DNA of 64,000 nt from Aspidiotus rigidus (Eukaryota > Arthropoda > Insecta > Hemiptera > Diaspididae). Both the position numbers and the translations under genes were made by a program. The stretch covers positions 10,269,501 through 10,333,500 of the forward strand of contig JAVHKY010000054.1 of the NCBI GenBank assembly GCA_035079385.1. Reading direction: 5' to 3'. Shown piece after piece: positions 14,801 through 25,500 of this stretch. Under the pieces are notes generated by a model. The model made no database searches and was not told where the DNA came from. It saw only the letters and a list, made by a program, of their open reading frames with translations. Every line of letters starts with the position of its first letter. Position 1 is the stretch's first letter.

Positions 14801-17800
14801 CGTATCTAGGAAATCTCCAACGGTGGATTTTAAGCGAGAAACTTTTTCTGAAGCGGGGTTCGGTGAAAAAATTCTTTTGGAGAAGGTTTTAAAGAAAATT
14901 TTGTAATATTTCAAAGCATATTCTTCTGTTTATTTAGCGGGGAACCCGCTATCCCTTTTGTTAGGAGATTACATCCTCAGAAAACGTCCGCGTCCGCAGG
15001 TTAGGTTAGGGGACTTAGAATTTCGAGTCTCGAGCTATATATGATAGGAGGGGGACTTAGAAGAATTTCGAGTATCGAGCTATATATGAAAGGAGGGGGA
15101 CTTAGAAGAATTTCGAGTCTCGAGCTATATATGATAGAAGAGGGAATTAGAAGAATTTCAAGTCTTGAGATATATATGATAGGAGGGGGACTTAGAAGAA
15201 TTTCAAGTCTCGAGCTATATATGATAGGAGGGGGACTTAGAAGAATTTCAAGTCTCGAGCTATATATAATAGGGGGGGGGGGACTTGGAAGAATTTGGAC
15301 TTTCGAGCTACCGTCCAACCAAAACCAATTTTGAGACTCGAGCTATATATGATAGAAGGGGGTATTGGAAGAATCGTGACTTTCAAGCTATATATGATAG
15401 GAGGGGGACTTAAAAGATTTAGAGGAAAAATGGTGACTTCCGAGCTATATATAATAGAGGGGGGGGGGGACTTGGAAAAATTTTGACTTTCGAGCTACCG
15501 TCCGCCGTCCAACCAAAAACTTGGAAAAATGTTGAGACTCGAGCTTTATATGATAGGAGGGGGACTTGGAAGAATCGTGACTTTCGAGCTGTATATGATA
15601 GGAGGGGGACTTAGAAGAATTTCGAGCCTCGAACTATATATGATAGGAGGGGGACTTGGAAGAATTGTGACTTCCGAGCTATATATGATAGAAGGGGGAC
15701 TTAGAAGATTTTCGACTCTCGAGCTATATGTGATAGGAGGGAATGTAGAATGATAATTTCGATTTAAATTATATGACAAGATTATCAACTCAGTTCCACA
15801 CCACCTGAGAGGTCGAGTTAAGGAATTGCGGGTTCCCCGCTGCCATTGCAACGTCTGCAATGGCTTCTAATTTTTTTTTTTTTTGTTTTGGGGGGGGCTT
15901 TGTCCCCAGATTCCCTCTTGTAAATATGCTATGGTAGGAAAGATAGAGACCGGGGCGTAGGCTGTGAGACACGAAACGTAATCAGCAGAAAATCGCTTTC
16001 TAGAAAAACTCTGATCTGTCATCTCTAAATTAAAAGCGTTAAAAAAATCATTCTTACGGAAATGAAAATTTACGCTCTGAAATATCGAAAATACTGTAAT
16101 TAATGCCTTGTCTTTTCTACTTTGAAAATGATTTCATCCCCCGATCTTACTGATTATTACAGCCCGCATCAAATCTAGTTCCTATGTGCTTGTCTACCTT
16201 GTGTATCCTCGATTGAAAGAATCTTTTTTCTCGTATTCTTGCAGAGCAAGGTACAAAAAATACGTTTTCAGGCGGTCAGTTTTCTAGATCGGCCGTGAAA
16301 CCAATGAATCAGGTATACGAGGATCATCCATCCGAAGATACTACAAAAGCGTTCTACGGTTTAGTAACTTCAAACGTGAAGCAAATACCACAAGCTTTGG
16401 TTCATTCGACGACAGCTGCCCTCTCATCTGAGTTACTCAGCACAAGCCCGTCAACGACCACGCTAGCACCGACAACTTCCACTGCACCTCCTACACCTTA
16501 TGTTACCACTTCGACGACAGAGGCAATCACCTCCACTATCGTCACAACGATCTCACACGGTACCAGTGCCGTTACTCAATCTTTGTTGAACGCGCTGAAT
16601 GCTACTACAACCAACCAAAGTAAGTTTTGATGAAATATTTGATCAATATTCCACACGCATAAGGAGCTACTTCTGGAATTGCGTACTTACTCATCCGATC
16701 TTTGTTCTTTTTATTTACAGCTACCTTATCAGCCTTTACCGAGCAACCAGCCAAAGTGGCAAATTTACTGCACTCAGCTACCAACTCATTTGCCGAGGCG
16801 CTAAGAGAGAGAAAAAATTTAACCCAAAATATATTCCGCAATGACTCATGTGGTCGTATGAATATAATGGGAACGATTGTACAAGATTCAGCTCCGTTCC
16901 TATACCCGTTCGTTATCGAGTATAGTTTGATTGGTGCTGCAGTTATCTACATTATGTGGCGTCATATCGGCCGTTCTCCCCGGTAAGTGTTTGCAGAGTC
17001 TTTTTGGGAGTAACTTGTAAAATTTATAATAAGTTGGAATCCTTGATGTTCTCTTCAGCTATGTGTCCGAAGAGAACATCGAACACAGGCTGGAAGCGAT
17101 TCTATCTCAAAAAGCAGTAGCTATGGCTCATGTTCAAGCTGGTGGTCGGGTGGATTGTATCGGAGCCAGTAAAGGATTGTTTTTCGGTTTGCTGGTATTA
17201 GTTGGTTCCCTGATCGCAATGTTGTTGTTCTTCGTGCTCATTCATCATCAACAATTCAGCTGGTTGGCTGTATATTTGGCGGATGCGTCTCACAGCGTCG
17301 TCATGGCGCTCAGTATCCTTGCCATTATCATAGGATTTTGTCGGTAAGTATGTGAAAGGTTGTATTTCAGTAAATCATTCGAGACGATATTGGTTAAGAT
17401 TGGATTTTGTGTATTTTTCTTAGGGCGAAGAATTTGCGTTTCTACGCGGTGGATACAACTGACCTAAATGATATACTGTTGCGAGTGTCTGCTTTTGGAT
17501 TATTCATCTATGCCGCGTTCAGTATTATCGCTGGTGCTAGATATGCTCTCATCAAGGAAAAGAATCTGCTCGTATTGATTAACGGGTCTGTCACTATTTT
17601 CCAGGTACGACATTGTATTAATTTATCTCTGTATGCATGCAAACTACCTATATCTTCCTCTTACTTTATAAAACTACCAATTCCTTGTCGCTCCCATAAT
17701 TTTTGAGATAGTGTGATATAAAACATTTGAATCATATGAAAATATCGCATGCGTTCAAATATATATTTGTATGTACTTTTCTCGAACGTATTTTTCCCAT

Positions 17801-20549
17801 TTCATTTTTTTTTTCTCATTAAGTACATCCAACTAGAGAAAAATTATAAAAAAAAAAAAAAACACAAAAAAAATAAATCAATAAATAAAAATAAAACAAA
17901 CAAAAAAAAAACGAAGAAAAAAAAAAGGAAAGTTACAGACACGCATAAATGTATTTAAAAAAAAAAAAAAAGGTGAAAACAATAGTACTCCGACATAGCA
18001 ATCCGTTGTAAGGACTGGAGCCGAGTTTGATTTCTTGTATTAAAAGAGTATGATTTAATCGTTCTTTAGAATTTAAACAAAGTAAATCATAAAAAAATAA
18101 AAAAAATAAAAAAAAAAGAGGCTTGGAAAGAGGATAGTTGTATTAATAACGCTTCTGGGGTGAAACTAGAAATTCTTATTGGAGCGTTGAGTAACTAAAT
18201 AAGCAAATTTTTGTATAAAATTTTCCTCTCACTTTACTCTCGTTGAACTAAGTATTCTGATTTGTGATTTTCTTTTTTGACTGTAGGTTGTATTGCAACT
18301 ACTATTTATTGGAGATATGTCGAGACGTCACGTTTATTTGCCAGAGCACGATCGAAACAAACCAGGACGACAAATCGTAACTTTCCTATTAATTTGTAAT
18401 ATTACTATGTGGATCTTATTCACGTTCGAATCTCAAAAAGTTATAGCCAATCCTGTTCAAGTGAGTTTTTATTTCGTATCCTCTGAAAATGCGACGTAAA
18501 AAGTTTTATTTATGGTATGATACTTGAGCATGACGTGTAATGAAAGACAGACTTTGGGAAGTCCGCCGAGGTGGGACCGAATTTTAGACCTTAAGCTCTG
18601 AAAAATTGGAATGAAACGGAGCCGGCTCGTGGCTCCGGATTCCGGAAATGAGTTCATATGATTATTTTCACTTTCCTAAAATACGAATGTGATATCACTT
18701 TAAAGTGCCTCGAATTTCTAATAAGAAAGGAGTTGTAATAGGGCGCCTATTTCTGATCTAGAATTCAGTGAATTCTGAAGCAAAATTAATTCAACACAGG
18801 ATCTGAAAACGACGCTCAAAACTTTTTCCAAGTTCCTAAAGTAGTACCTAAAGTAGTAAGTGAACGAAGAGTTACGAGAGTTTTAGATGTAGGTACATAT
18901 ATATTTTTTTTTTGTAACTCTTCATGAACTTAGTACGACGCGTCGTAACTTGAAATTTGGAATTAATACTATCCCTGGAGTAGGTCAAGGTCACTTATAT
19001 CGTCACCAAACGTGTCGTAAACTGTGACGGTTTAGACGATCTTCCCAGAATTGGTTCCAATTAAAAACCTTCTTCAAGAGGAGTCTCAATCTTATAACTA
19101 AGCATGTCAAATGTTGAAAATTCTGTCTTCTGGAAAGCTCAACGACGGTCTAGAAGCCTGAAAAAATAAGAATGATTTAATGTTAGAACGTTTGAACAAT
19201 TCTCATTCAAAACCGGCTACATTACCTGAGAAAATATCCAAAGAATTCTCGGAGTCTTTTCAGAGTCTTCAAAAGTTCTGTAAAGTGTTCAGTGAGATGT
19301 ACAAGACTCTCACTTGTTATTGGCTAACATTACTTGATTTTCATGAGCTCAATTCGGACTTCTCGTCGGACATTCGGACGATTGTGAGACATTAAAAGGT
19401 ACTTGAAAAATTATTCCGAGTAATTTCTCCAAATGCTAGGTCGAATTTTCTACAGCCTAACAGTATAGACCAAAGCTATTTTTATTTCTGTTTTCAGTTA
19501 CGCACTTCTCTTGATGTACTTTATGGGGCATTGAACCCTTTGCCGGATTTTGCGTTGGATTTTTTAGAGGAATTTATGGAAAATAATCACATTTCTTTAT
19601 TTTTATTTTTAAAAGTATTGGACCTCACCCTTATTAATTTATAGGACCCTGGGCACTTGATGAGAATTTTTCCAGTATTTTTTTCAGGTTTTGTAGGCTG
19701 GTCTTGGATAAGAATTGTCGAAGAGTTCGTCAAAAAGTTCGAAAACATTTTCTTTTTTAGGCTTCTAGACCGTAGTATGGGCGAATCAACCTTTTTAATT
19801 TGAAATCCGGACAGTCTTTGAGATTAGGTGTTGAGAAACCATCGATCGTTGAAAGTGGTATCATATTATCTGTATTCAGGATGCAATCGACTCAAAGATT
19901 GCTGGTATTGCTTAACCCCATTTTGTGAGATAGATGATGCCAAAAAAATCAGCCCTCGTCCTCACTCTTTCAGACAATTACGAATAGCTTTCACCCCTAA
20001 AATTTTTCTTGAGATATCAATACTCACCGCACCAATTTTTATACTTATTTATCAACGAAAGCCTTTCTATTTTTCGAATTCGTCACTCTAATAAAAGAAA
20101 TTATGCCTTCCCATATGCTCACTGAGAGGAAAAATAGGGTGCGACCCAGTATTTCACGATGACAAAATATTTTCAGCACTGAGAAATATATTTTTTTGTA
20201 ATGAACGAAAACCTCAAAATCTCTCTCGGTGCTTTGGCCTTCTGTGGTTTGAGATACTTGGATTCTATTCTAAATCAGAGTAGATAAAAAGTAGGCGTAT
20301 GGGAGATTGATATAATATCCAAAGGAAAAATATTGAAAAATAGATAGTAAGCGACCTAGATATTTTTCATGCTCCTCCTCGACTAAATTATAATTATTTG
20401 TTCTGTACATTCAGTTGGAATTTTACGGAGAAAAACCTTGGAAACTAGTCGAACATGTGACACTGCCGTTATGCATCTTCCATCGATTCCATTCAGCGGT
20501 AGCGTTAGCAGAAATATGGAAAAATTCGTACAAACCGCGTCTAGATTGA
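4460..20549 (+). CDS. Otop: Otopetrin family proton channel (5' partial, nine exons)
   Basis: Multi-pass proton channel of the plasma membrane. Exons read as 4460-4637, 8615-8775, 9121-9307, 16272-16619, 16721-16982, 17059-17343, 17424-17604, 18287-18460 and 20415-20549. All junctions are GT-AG and the phases join without a break, giving 636 residues and a TGA stop. Family signatures include GFGLGTMIYIGLQFG (residue ~60), the FGLMHVMATNICVW helix (~125), IMGTIVQDSAPFLYPF (~335) and the C-terminal block LEFYGEKPWKLVEHVTLPLC (593 on). Exon 4 encodes a Ser/Thr-rich loop (about residues 210-290) of the kind that varies between paralogues. The first visible exon starts at a splice acceptor in phase 0 and encodes a polar stretch just before the third family helix. 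The start codon and first two helices must therefore lie upstream, probably beyond the satellite. Family assignment is confident; the exact paralogue is not resolved. Confidence 0.93.
5131..6708. mobile_element. Foldback-like composite repeat in otopetrin intron 1
   Basis: The left arm (about 5131-5420) and right arm (about 6470-6708) are inverted copies. GGTTGGATGGCACCTAGGCA on the left pairs with the complement of TGCCTATGTGCCATCCAACC on the right, and the GGTCAAGGAACGGTCGAGAT stretch also recurs inverted. A second inverted pair lies inside (5406-5456 against 5622-5670, around AATATTGGAATCACGGTTAA). Between the arms are AT-rich simple sequence (5840-5935) and the tail of a LINE ORF. Confidence 0.75.
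5950..6273 (-). pseudogene. Non-LTR retrotransposon ORF2 C-terminal fragment
   Basis: A minus-strand frame of about 107 residues carries YFLTQYLTGHGNFATYL followed by a cysteine-histidine knuckle (C-x2-C, then DHTFIKC). This is the arrangement at the extreme C-terminus of R1/I-like LINE ORF2 proteins. The reverse transcriptase upstream of it is missing, so this is a 5'-truncated relic caught inside the foldback composite. Confidence 0.75.
7015..7720. repeat. Tandem satellite, about 60 bp monomer, interrupted by a hairpin
   Basis: Phrases such as CAACCATGGAAAATTTTGAC and GAATTCCTATGTTGTGGA recur every 55-65 bp in diverged copies. The array is broken at 7192-7370 by an unrelated AT-rich inverted repeat whose arms share AAATATAGAACA and its complement. 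It lies in otopetrin intron 1. Confidence 0.75.
10400..11110. repeat. Two decayed short repeat tracts in otopetrin intron 3
   Basis: Between 10400 and 10725 the words CTTTTGACTT and CTCCGGCTTTTG recur in a pyrimidine-rich tract. From about 10740 to 11110 a unit of roughly 120-150 bp beginning GGATCACTGA (or GGACCACTGA) appears three times, each followed by AAACATGTTTTTC-like and poly(A)/poly(T) runs. No coding content was seen. Confidence 0.55.
11113..11343. repeat. Near-perfect long hairpin (about 108 bp arms)
   Basis: The left arm 11113-11220 and right arm 11233-11343 are inverted copies separated by about 12 bp. The core words CAAATGACGTTTCGAGTAAA and GGCTCTTCCCGCACAGTG recur as exact complements. 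Only a few differences, mostly in poly(A)/poly(T) runs, separate the arms. This suggests a recent foldback or MITE insertion. Confidence 0.9.
11830..11877. repeat. Poly(A) tract of 48
   Basis: An uninterrupted run of adenines lies in otopetrin intron 3. No LINE or SINE body could be recognised just upstream of it, so it may be a simple-sequence expansion or the tail of an unrecognised retroelement. Confidence 0.9.
13100..14800. repeat. Dispersed and partly tandem repeat family around a Penelope relic
   Basis: Several phrases occur two or more times with drift. GCTCTCGATTGACCATGACC appears near 13440 and 14575, a block around ATGAATATCGTAGAATAATG near 14470 matches one near 13185, and AATGCAATTTACGGTAA near 14252 has a relative near 26320. 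This looks like an old duplicated element lying in otopetrin intron 3. Confidence 0.55.
13584..13859 (-). pseudogene. Penelope-like element GIY-YIG endonuclease fragment
   Basis: A minus-strand frame reads VYGLQRNDCPFIYIGQTGRK followed by LKGRV. This matches the start of the GIY-YIG endonuclease domain that ends Penelope-like retroelement proteins. The sequence degrades after about 30 residues and no reverse transcriptase survives nearby. A better copy of the same class lies at 62.87-64 kb. Confidence 0.7.
15005..15745. repeat. 45 bp minisatellite array in otopetrin intron 3
   Basis: A 45 bp unit containing CGAGCTATATATGATAGGAG followed by GGGGACTTAGAA and TTTCGAGTCT is repeated about 15 times with substitutions. 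Because 45 is divisible by three, stop-free frames run through the array on both strands, giving spurious repeat peptides such as MIGGGLRRISSLELY. Single unrelated stretches (around 15305 and 15495, with ACCGTCCAACCAAAA) correspond to the GC-rich edge of the related element at 34.5 kb. Confidence 0.95.
17840..18125. repeat. A-rich low-complexity tract in otopetrin intron 7
   Basis: Runs of A with occasional C, T and G form low-complexity sequence between exons 7 and 8. A lysine/asparagine-rich frame here is an artefact of composition. Confidence 0.85.
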
Positions 20550-21360
20550 AGAATTTGTATCCGAACAAAGTTACATTGCATTCAAAGTTTTTCCGTCTAC
20601 CTAAAGCCGTTAATATTCTCATGAAGCTTTTTGTCTCGCAAATCGGTTTCGTCATCCGGCCAAAAAATATTGAGAATTTTGATCATGAGTCGCTTTTGAA
20701 GGGTTGCATTTACCTGATTGATTTTATTTTTTATGACTGTTTCTCTCATTTTTATTTCTCTCTTTTAACATTAATTTAATCAATTTCTATTCCTCATATA
20801 TTTAGAGAAAAAAAATATCAAAATATTGACGCACATCCGATGATGTACGCATTTAATTTCAGAAGGACCACTACTTTTTAAGTTTTTTCACTCCGTGTAT
20901 GCGAAAGTCAATTTTTTTTCGAATCAATATAATGGCTTTCTTTGTGATGTGTTCCTTTGTACGTTATATTTCCTTTTCTGAATTGAAACATCTCATTTTG
21001 AAACGAATTTCTTTGCTCAGTTACAAATTTACGAAGTTATAAAATAATATGTTCGCATAACTTGATATTATAATTCATTAACCTACGTGCATATCGAGCA
21101 GTATCTGTTAATTTTAGAGAGAAATATAAGTAGGTAGGTAGGTTATTCAATCTTACAGTTAAATTTGTACAGCGAAATGATCTGAAACGTGTCTTAATTT
21201 TTATCATTTAATAGTTTCGAGAAGAGAAATTGAGAGAAAAAGAAGATGACGAAGTTTGTTACTCGAAAGGTTGTACAATTTTTGAAAGTGTATGGGAATG
21301 TGATAGAAAGACATGAAGTGCTCCGAATTTTGAAGGCGTCTTGTCTGTTGCTTTTCACTG

Positions 21361-21366
21361 AATAAA
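21361..21366 (+). terminator. Candidate poly(A) signal of the otopetrin gene
   Basis: AATAAA occurs about 0.8 kb after the otopetrin stop. It is the first canonical hexamer noticed on the plus strand downstream of the last exon. No transcript evidence is available. Confidence 0.4.
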
Positions 21367-22465
21367 ATACTCGATAAAAGCACTCAATTTGTTTATGTTT
21401 TTTAATAATAAGTTTTTGTGTTCGTATTTTTTTTTTTTTTTTTTTTTTCATTCTTTCTACGCTGCTTATCGATGTGTTTTGTTTATCCGTAAGATTATTC
21501 TGAACCGTCGTCCATGCATACGCCAAAATAATATAAAAGTAATATAGGTAGCTTTTATTCATCCTTGTTAATGACTTATCGCGCAAGGTGGTGTTTTCTA
21601 GTCATTGGTCGGCTTGAGTATAGAAGTGTTGATGAACGTTAGCAATTCGGCCGCGTTGTTGATTTTGAAATTATGCCCATGTTTTTGTTATGCACTGTAC
21701 TCGGGATGCATTGAACAAATGCAGTAGACCGTCTTGAATTTTGAATCGATGAAAAGTTTTTTTCGTATCAGAAATTGAAGGACAATTAAAAGACAAGCAG
21801 ATTGTTATCATGCATTGAGTCATAAATAATGTCTTCTTAGGGTAATGGCCATTCCTTCATAAATGCATTGATTTCAAGTTCATCGTATTTATTATTTTTA
21901 AATTCCATCTTCAAGCTACCGGTATTTGTTATCAGCATAATATTACGTAGTCGTTTTACCAAAGTTTCTTTTTTTTAGATTTGTTTTTGGTGTTTTTTTC
22001 CCCTTTCATTCGCTGTTTGAATTAAGTATTATTTGTGAGTAATTTTTTAAAGTTTCCTATAGCTTACTATTATCATATTACATTCATTTGATTATTATAA
22101 TTCTAAGGAATTTTAATTTATTGTTCATGAGAACGATGTTTATACGCTATTTTATTACTTTTCTAACGACCTAAGTATATACCTAAAAATTTAAGTATAC
22201 CTATTTTTACGTTGTTACTAAATACTAGAATACTCTTTCTCTCTTCTCGAGAAGTAAAAAAAAAAAAACAAATCAAAATTATTATCCAAATATTCAAAGT
22301 GTTATAATGTATACTATGTAAATTGGACAAAAAATTTTTTCAAACAATAACCGTTATCGGTATTACGCTATTACTTAGTGAAAGAAATGTATTACAAACT
22401 CTTATGGAACTTTTTTTAAATTGTGTTCGGGAGAACGAGAACAAAATGTACCTATTATAGCTTTG

Positions 22466-22471
22466 TTTATT
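22466..22471 (-). terminator. Candidate poly(A) signal of the JmjC-like gene
   Basis: AATAAA on the minus strand lies about 65 nt after the TAA stop of the gene above, a normal distance for a short 3' untranslated region. Confidence 0.55.
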
Positions 22472-22534
22472 CTCAAAATATTACGAAATAAAAAGTTATT
22501 AAATGAACGTGCGAGGAGAATTTTCTCGAATTTT

Positions 22535-25500
22535 TTAGTCGTACTCTGCTCCAATTGTGATACTAATATCCGTGGAAATAACTTCAGTGGCATGGTACCA
22601 AAGATTCGTGTCCAGAACAACTGAAATGAATTGATAATCATTCATCAAAGACTTATTTAAAATTTGCTCCCATCCTATCCTCATTGATGAAAATTTGAAC
22701 CCTTAGGTCCCATTTGAAAAAAATTGAATCAAATACGTACTTATATCTCCTGGGAACACATCGACGTGAAATGAATCTCGGCACCAAAAAGTACATTCTT
22801 CCGGTGTTTTTAAAGTCCATCGTTTGACTCCTTTTATTTGAGCTTGCCACGATGGTAAAACAACGTCATCGATCTAAAATATTCCGAATAAAAATAAGAT
22901 GCGAAGTTAATTAGGTATTCTCGAAGAATCTTTCTTTTGGAGAGCTATCGTTGAGCGTAGGATTAGCTTCCCATCCCTCAAGAGAAGATTAAGAATATCT
23001 TGAGAGTAGGGTAGAAGTACAACACGTCACACTTGCGGCACCATTCTTTAAGCTATAAACCGTTGAGGTTGTACAAGTCTCAAAACATTCTATCCCTTGA
23101 AGGAATTTGGAAGTTGACTTTGATAATCAGAAAATCTGCTTACGTGTAACTTGGCTCCATAACCCATTGCACCCATGAATATCCAATCCACTATGTAGTT
23201 TTCTGAATTATCTGGCAGAAAGTATGGTTTCTGATAGTGTTGTCGAAGAATCTTTACCGCGAAAGGGTCACAAACGCTCCTAGTGAAAGATATCACGAGT
23301 AGAGTTGATCAAAGTGCAGTGCGTTTATATTCGTGGTAGCTAAGAAACTTGGGGATTTGATAGGTATAAACGAAAGGGATAAGATTAAGACCACCTTCAT
23401 GAACAACCTAGTTCGATGTAGAAATTCCGATTCTCGATATGCGTTGTAAATAATTGAGCATTTTATTCATCACTTTATTTATGCGTCTGTTCGTTTGGGG
23501 TTTAACACCAAGTTTTAAAATAACTATAATTTGTAGGACATACTTTTACCACAATTGAAGAGTTTACTATAGTAGAAACACTTTTTGAAACTAGGTACGA
23601 CTTTTTGTAAACGAAGTATGGTGAATCATATTGTGAATACCTAATTAATTTTTCAAATACCAGTATCTAGGTATTTAAATCGAAACATTACAGTCATTGT
23701 CATATTATTGTTCTAATAAACGACGACTGAGCCGCAAAACTCGAGTTTGTACTTGTTAAAGTTATGTACCTATCTTTCTTCTTATATTTTGAATCATTTT
23801 TGTAGCCCCACATATAGTTGAAGACTCCAATAATTGTCATCTGGTATGACCAAATTAGGATTATCGCAATGCGGACACACTGCAGCATTCCACAATAGGG
23901 TAAGGCTGTTTTTACGAATTGCATACTTATCCCTATTGAGAAGCAATTTGGACGAAAAATAACATTGGCTCTTATGGGAGAAACTTGCTGATCGTTAATT
24001 TGAAAGTATATCTAGGTACCTAGTACCTATTCAATTCTGAATCAGTAAAAGTGAGTAAACGTATCGAAAAAGTAAACGTTTCCAGATTTGTCGAGCTCAG
24101 TTTCGTTAAGATTGATCAACTACGAAACGAGTTATAATCTTTTGAGAATGAAAAGTCAGTCGTGGAACAAAGCGCGGTGCATTACCACTCTTCGTCCCCT
24201 ATCTGACTTTTTATTTTCAACCGATTAGGAATAACTTACTTTGTAGTCCTTAACAAAACTGAGCTCGAAAAATCGAGAAACGTGTTTTCTTCGGATGTGT
24301 TTACTCGTTTTTAATATTCAGAATCGAGTACTACTCCTAAATCATGTCCAAATTAACGATCAGCGTGTTTCTCCCATAAGAGCCAACGACCGTTATTTTT
24401 CGTCCTGCTAATTTCTTCTCAAGGAGAATAAGTATGCAATTTGCATAAACAGCCATTTACCAAGTATTGACCAATCAGGAACGCTTACACTTTAGCATCG
24501 TGTGTACCAGTACCTACCAGCCTGTACCCTTACCCTACATCCACCCTACCAGCATCCACCAGACCACAATTAAGAGAATAAGGTTTTGGATATCAAATAT
24601 TGGAGTCTCATTCTGCTGATCGTTGTTTTGCCGACACGCGCACACGTCGATTCTGCCGTACAAAGTTGAATTGACATAATTATATTATTCAAATCAACGA
24701 CCAGGAAAAAATTGTATCTGCTTCATTACCTGAAAGATACAGTTTGCCTGATCGTTAATTTAGATTGTGATTTAGATATTATATCAATATTATTATCAAT
24801 TCATTTTTTTACGACAGAAATTACGCGCGTGTACGTCAGCAGTACAGACCCCTAGGTCTATAGTCAGCAGTCAGCGCTGATTTGTTGGTCAGCTCAGCAA
24901 CAGCCAACAATCATGAGCTGTGACTTGTTAGTTGTTTTGTCTGCCATTTTCTGCGGGGTATGTGCAAATGCAATGGAGAGTACTTAGAGATAGTGTAGAT
25001 GACTGTGTATTTTATTGTATCGAAGATGAGATTTTTGGTTCGTGTTATAGTTCTGTAGATTACCTAAATTTATGTTACTTATGTAGGTAGATAAGTAGTG
25101 GTATTCAACCCTTTTTGAGCTGCAAATGATTTTGAAGTGTTACGCGATTTATACTTAGATGATACTGAATTCTTCTTGTGGAATGTTGGTGATCGAATGA
25201 ATATCATTTGTGATTGATTGATCGAGTACGTAGCGCTATCCAGTATTTCTCGATGTGTGCAGCGTTCTGCAGAATTGATGTTTTTGTATTTCTGTTGTTG
25301 AAACTAATGGTGCTGGGATACTAACAATCATATCCAAAATGGGTAAGTAGGCATATTTGTTTTGTATATCACGTTTGTACCTATAGGATTTTGCGAAATT
25401 GATGTTTGAATGTTCCTCTCTGTATGTTAGTTCGAACTAAAGGGTGCTGAGATACTAACAACACTTTACATTCTGAATCAGCGGTTCCCAACTTGTGGTA

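Larger units (their letters stand above)
20550..22534. other. Convergent intergenic region, AT-rich
   Basis: This lies between the stop of the plus-strand otopetrin gene and the stop of the minus-strand JmjC-like gene, so both 3' untranslated regions should fall here. No further coding exon, RNA gene or clear mobile element was recognised. Confidence 0.6.

Noticed and set aside
15001..15334. Long overlapping frames on both strands encoding 15-residue repeats
   Set aside because: A by-product of a 45 bp repeat unit divisible by three. No start context, splice sites or similarity.
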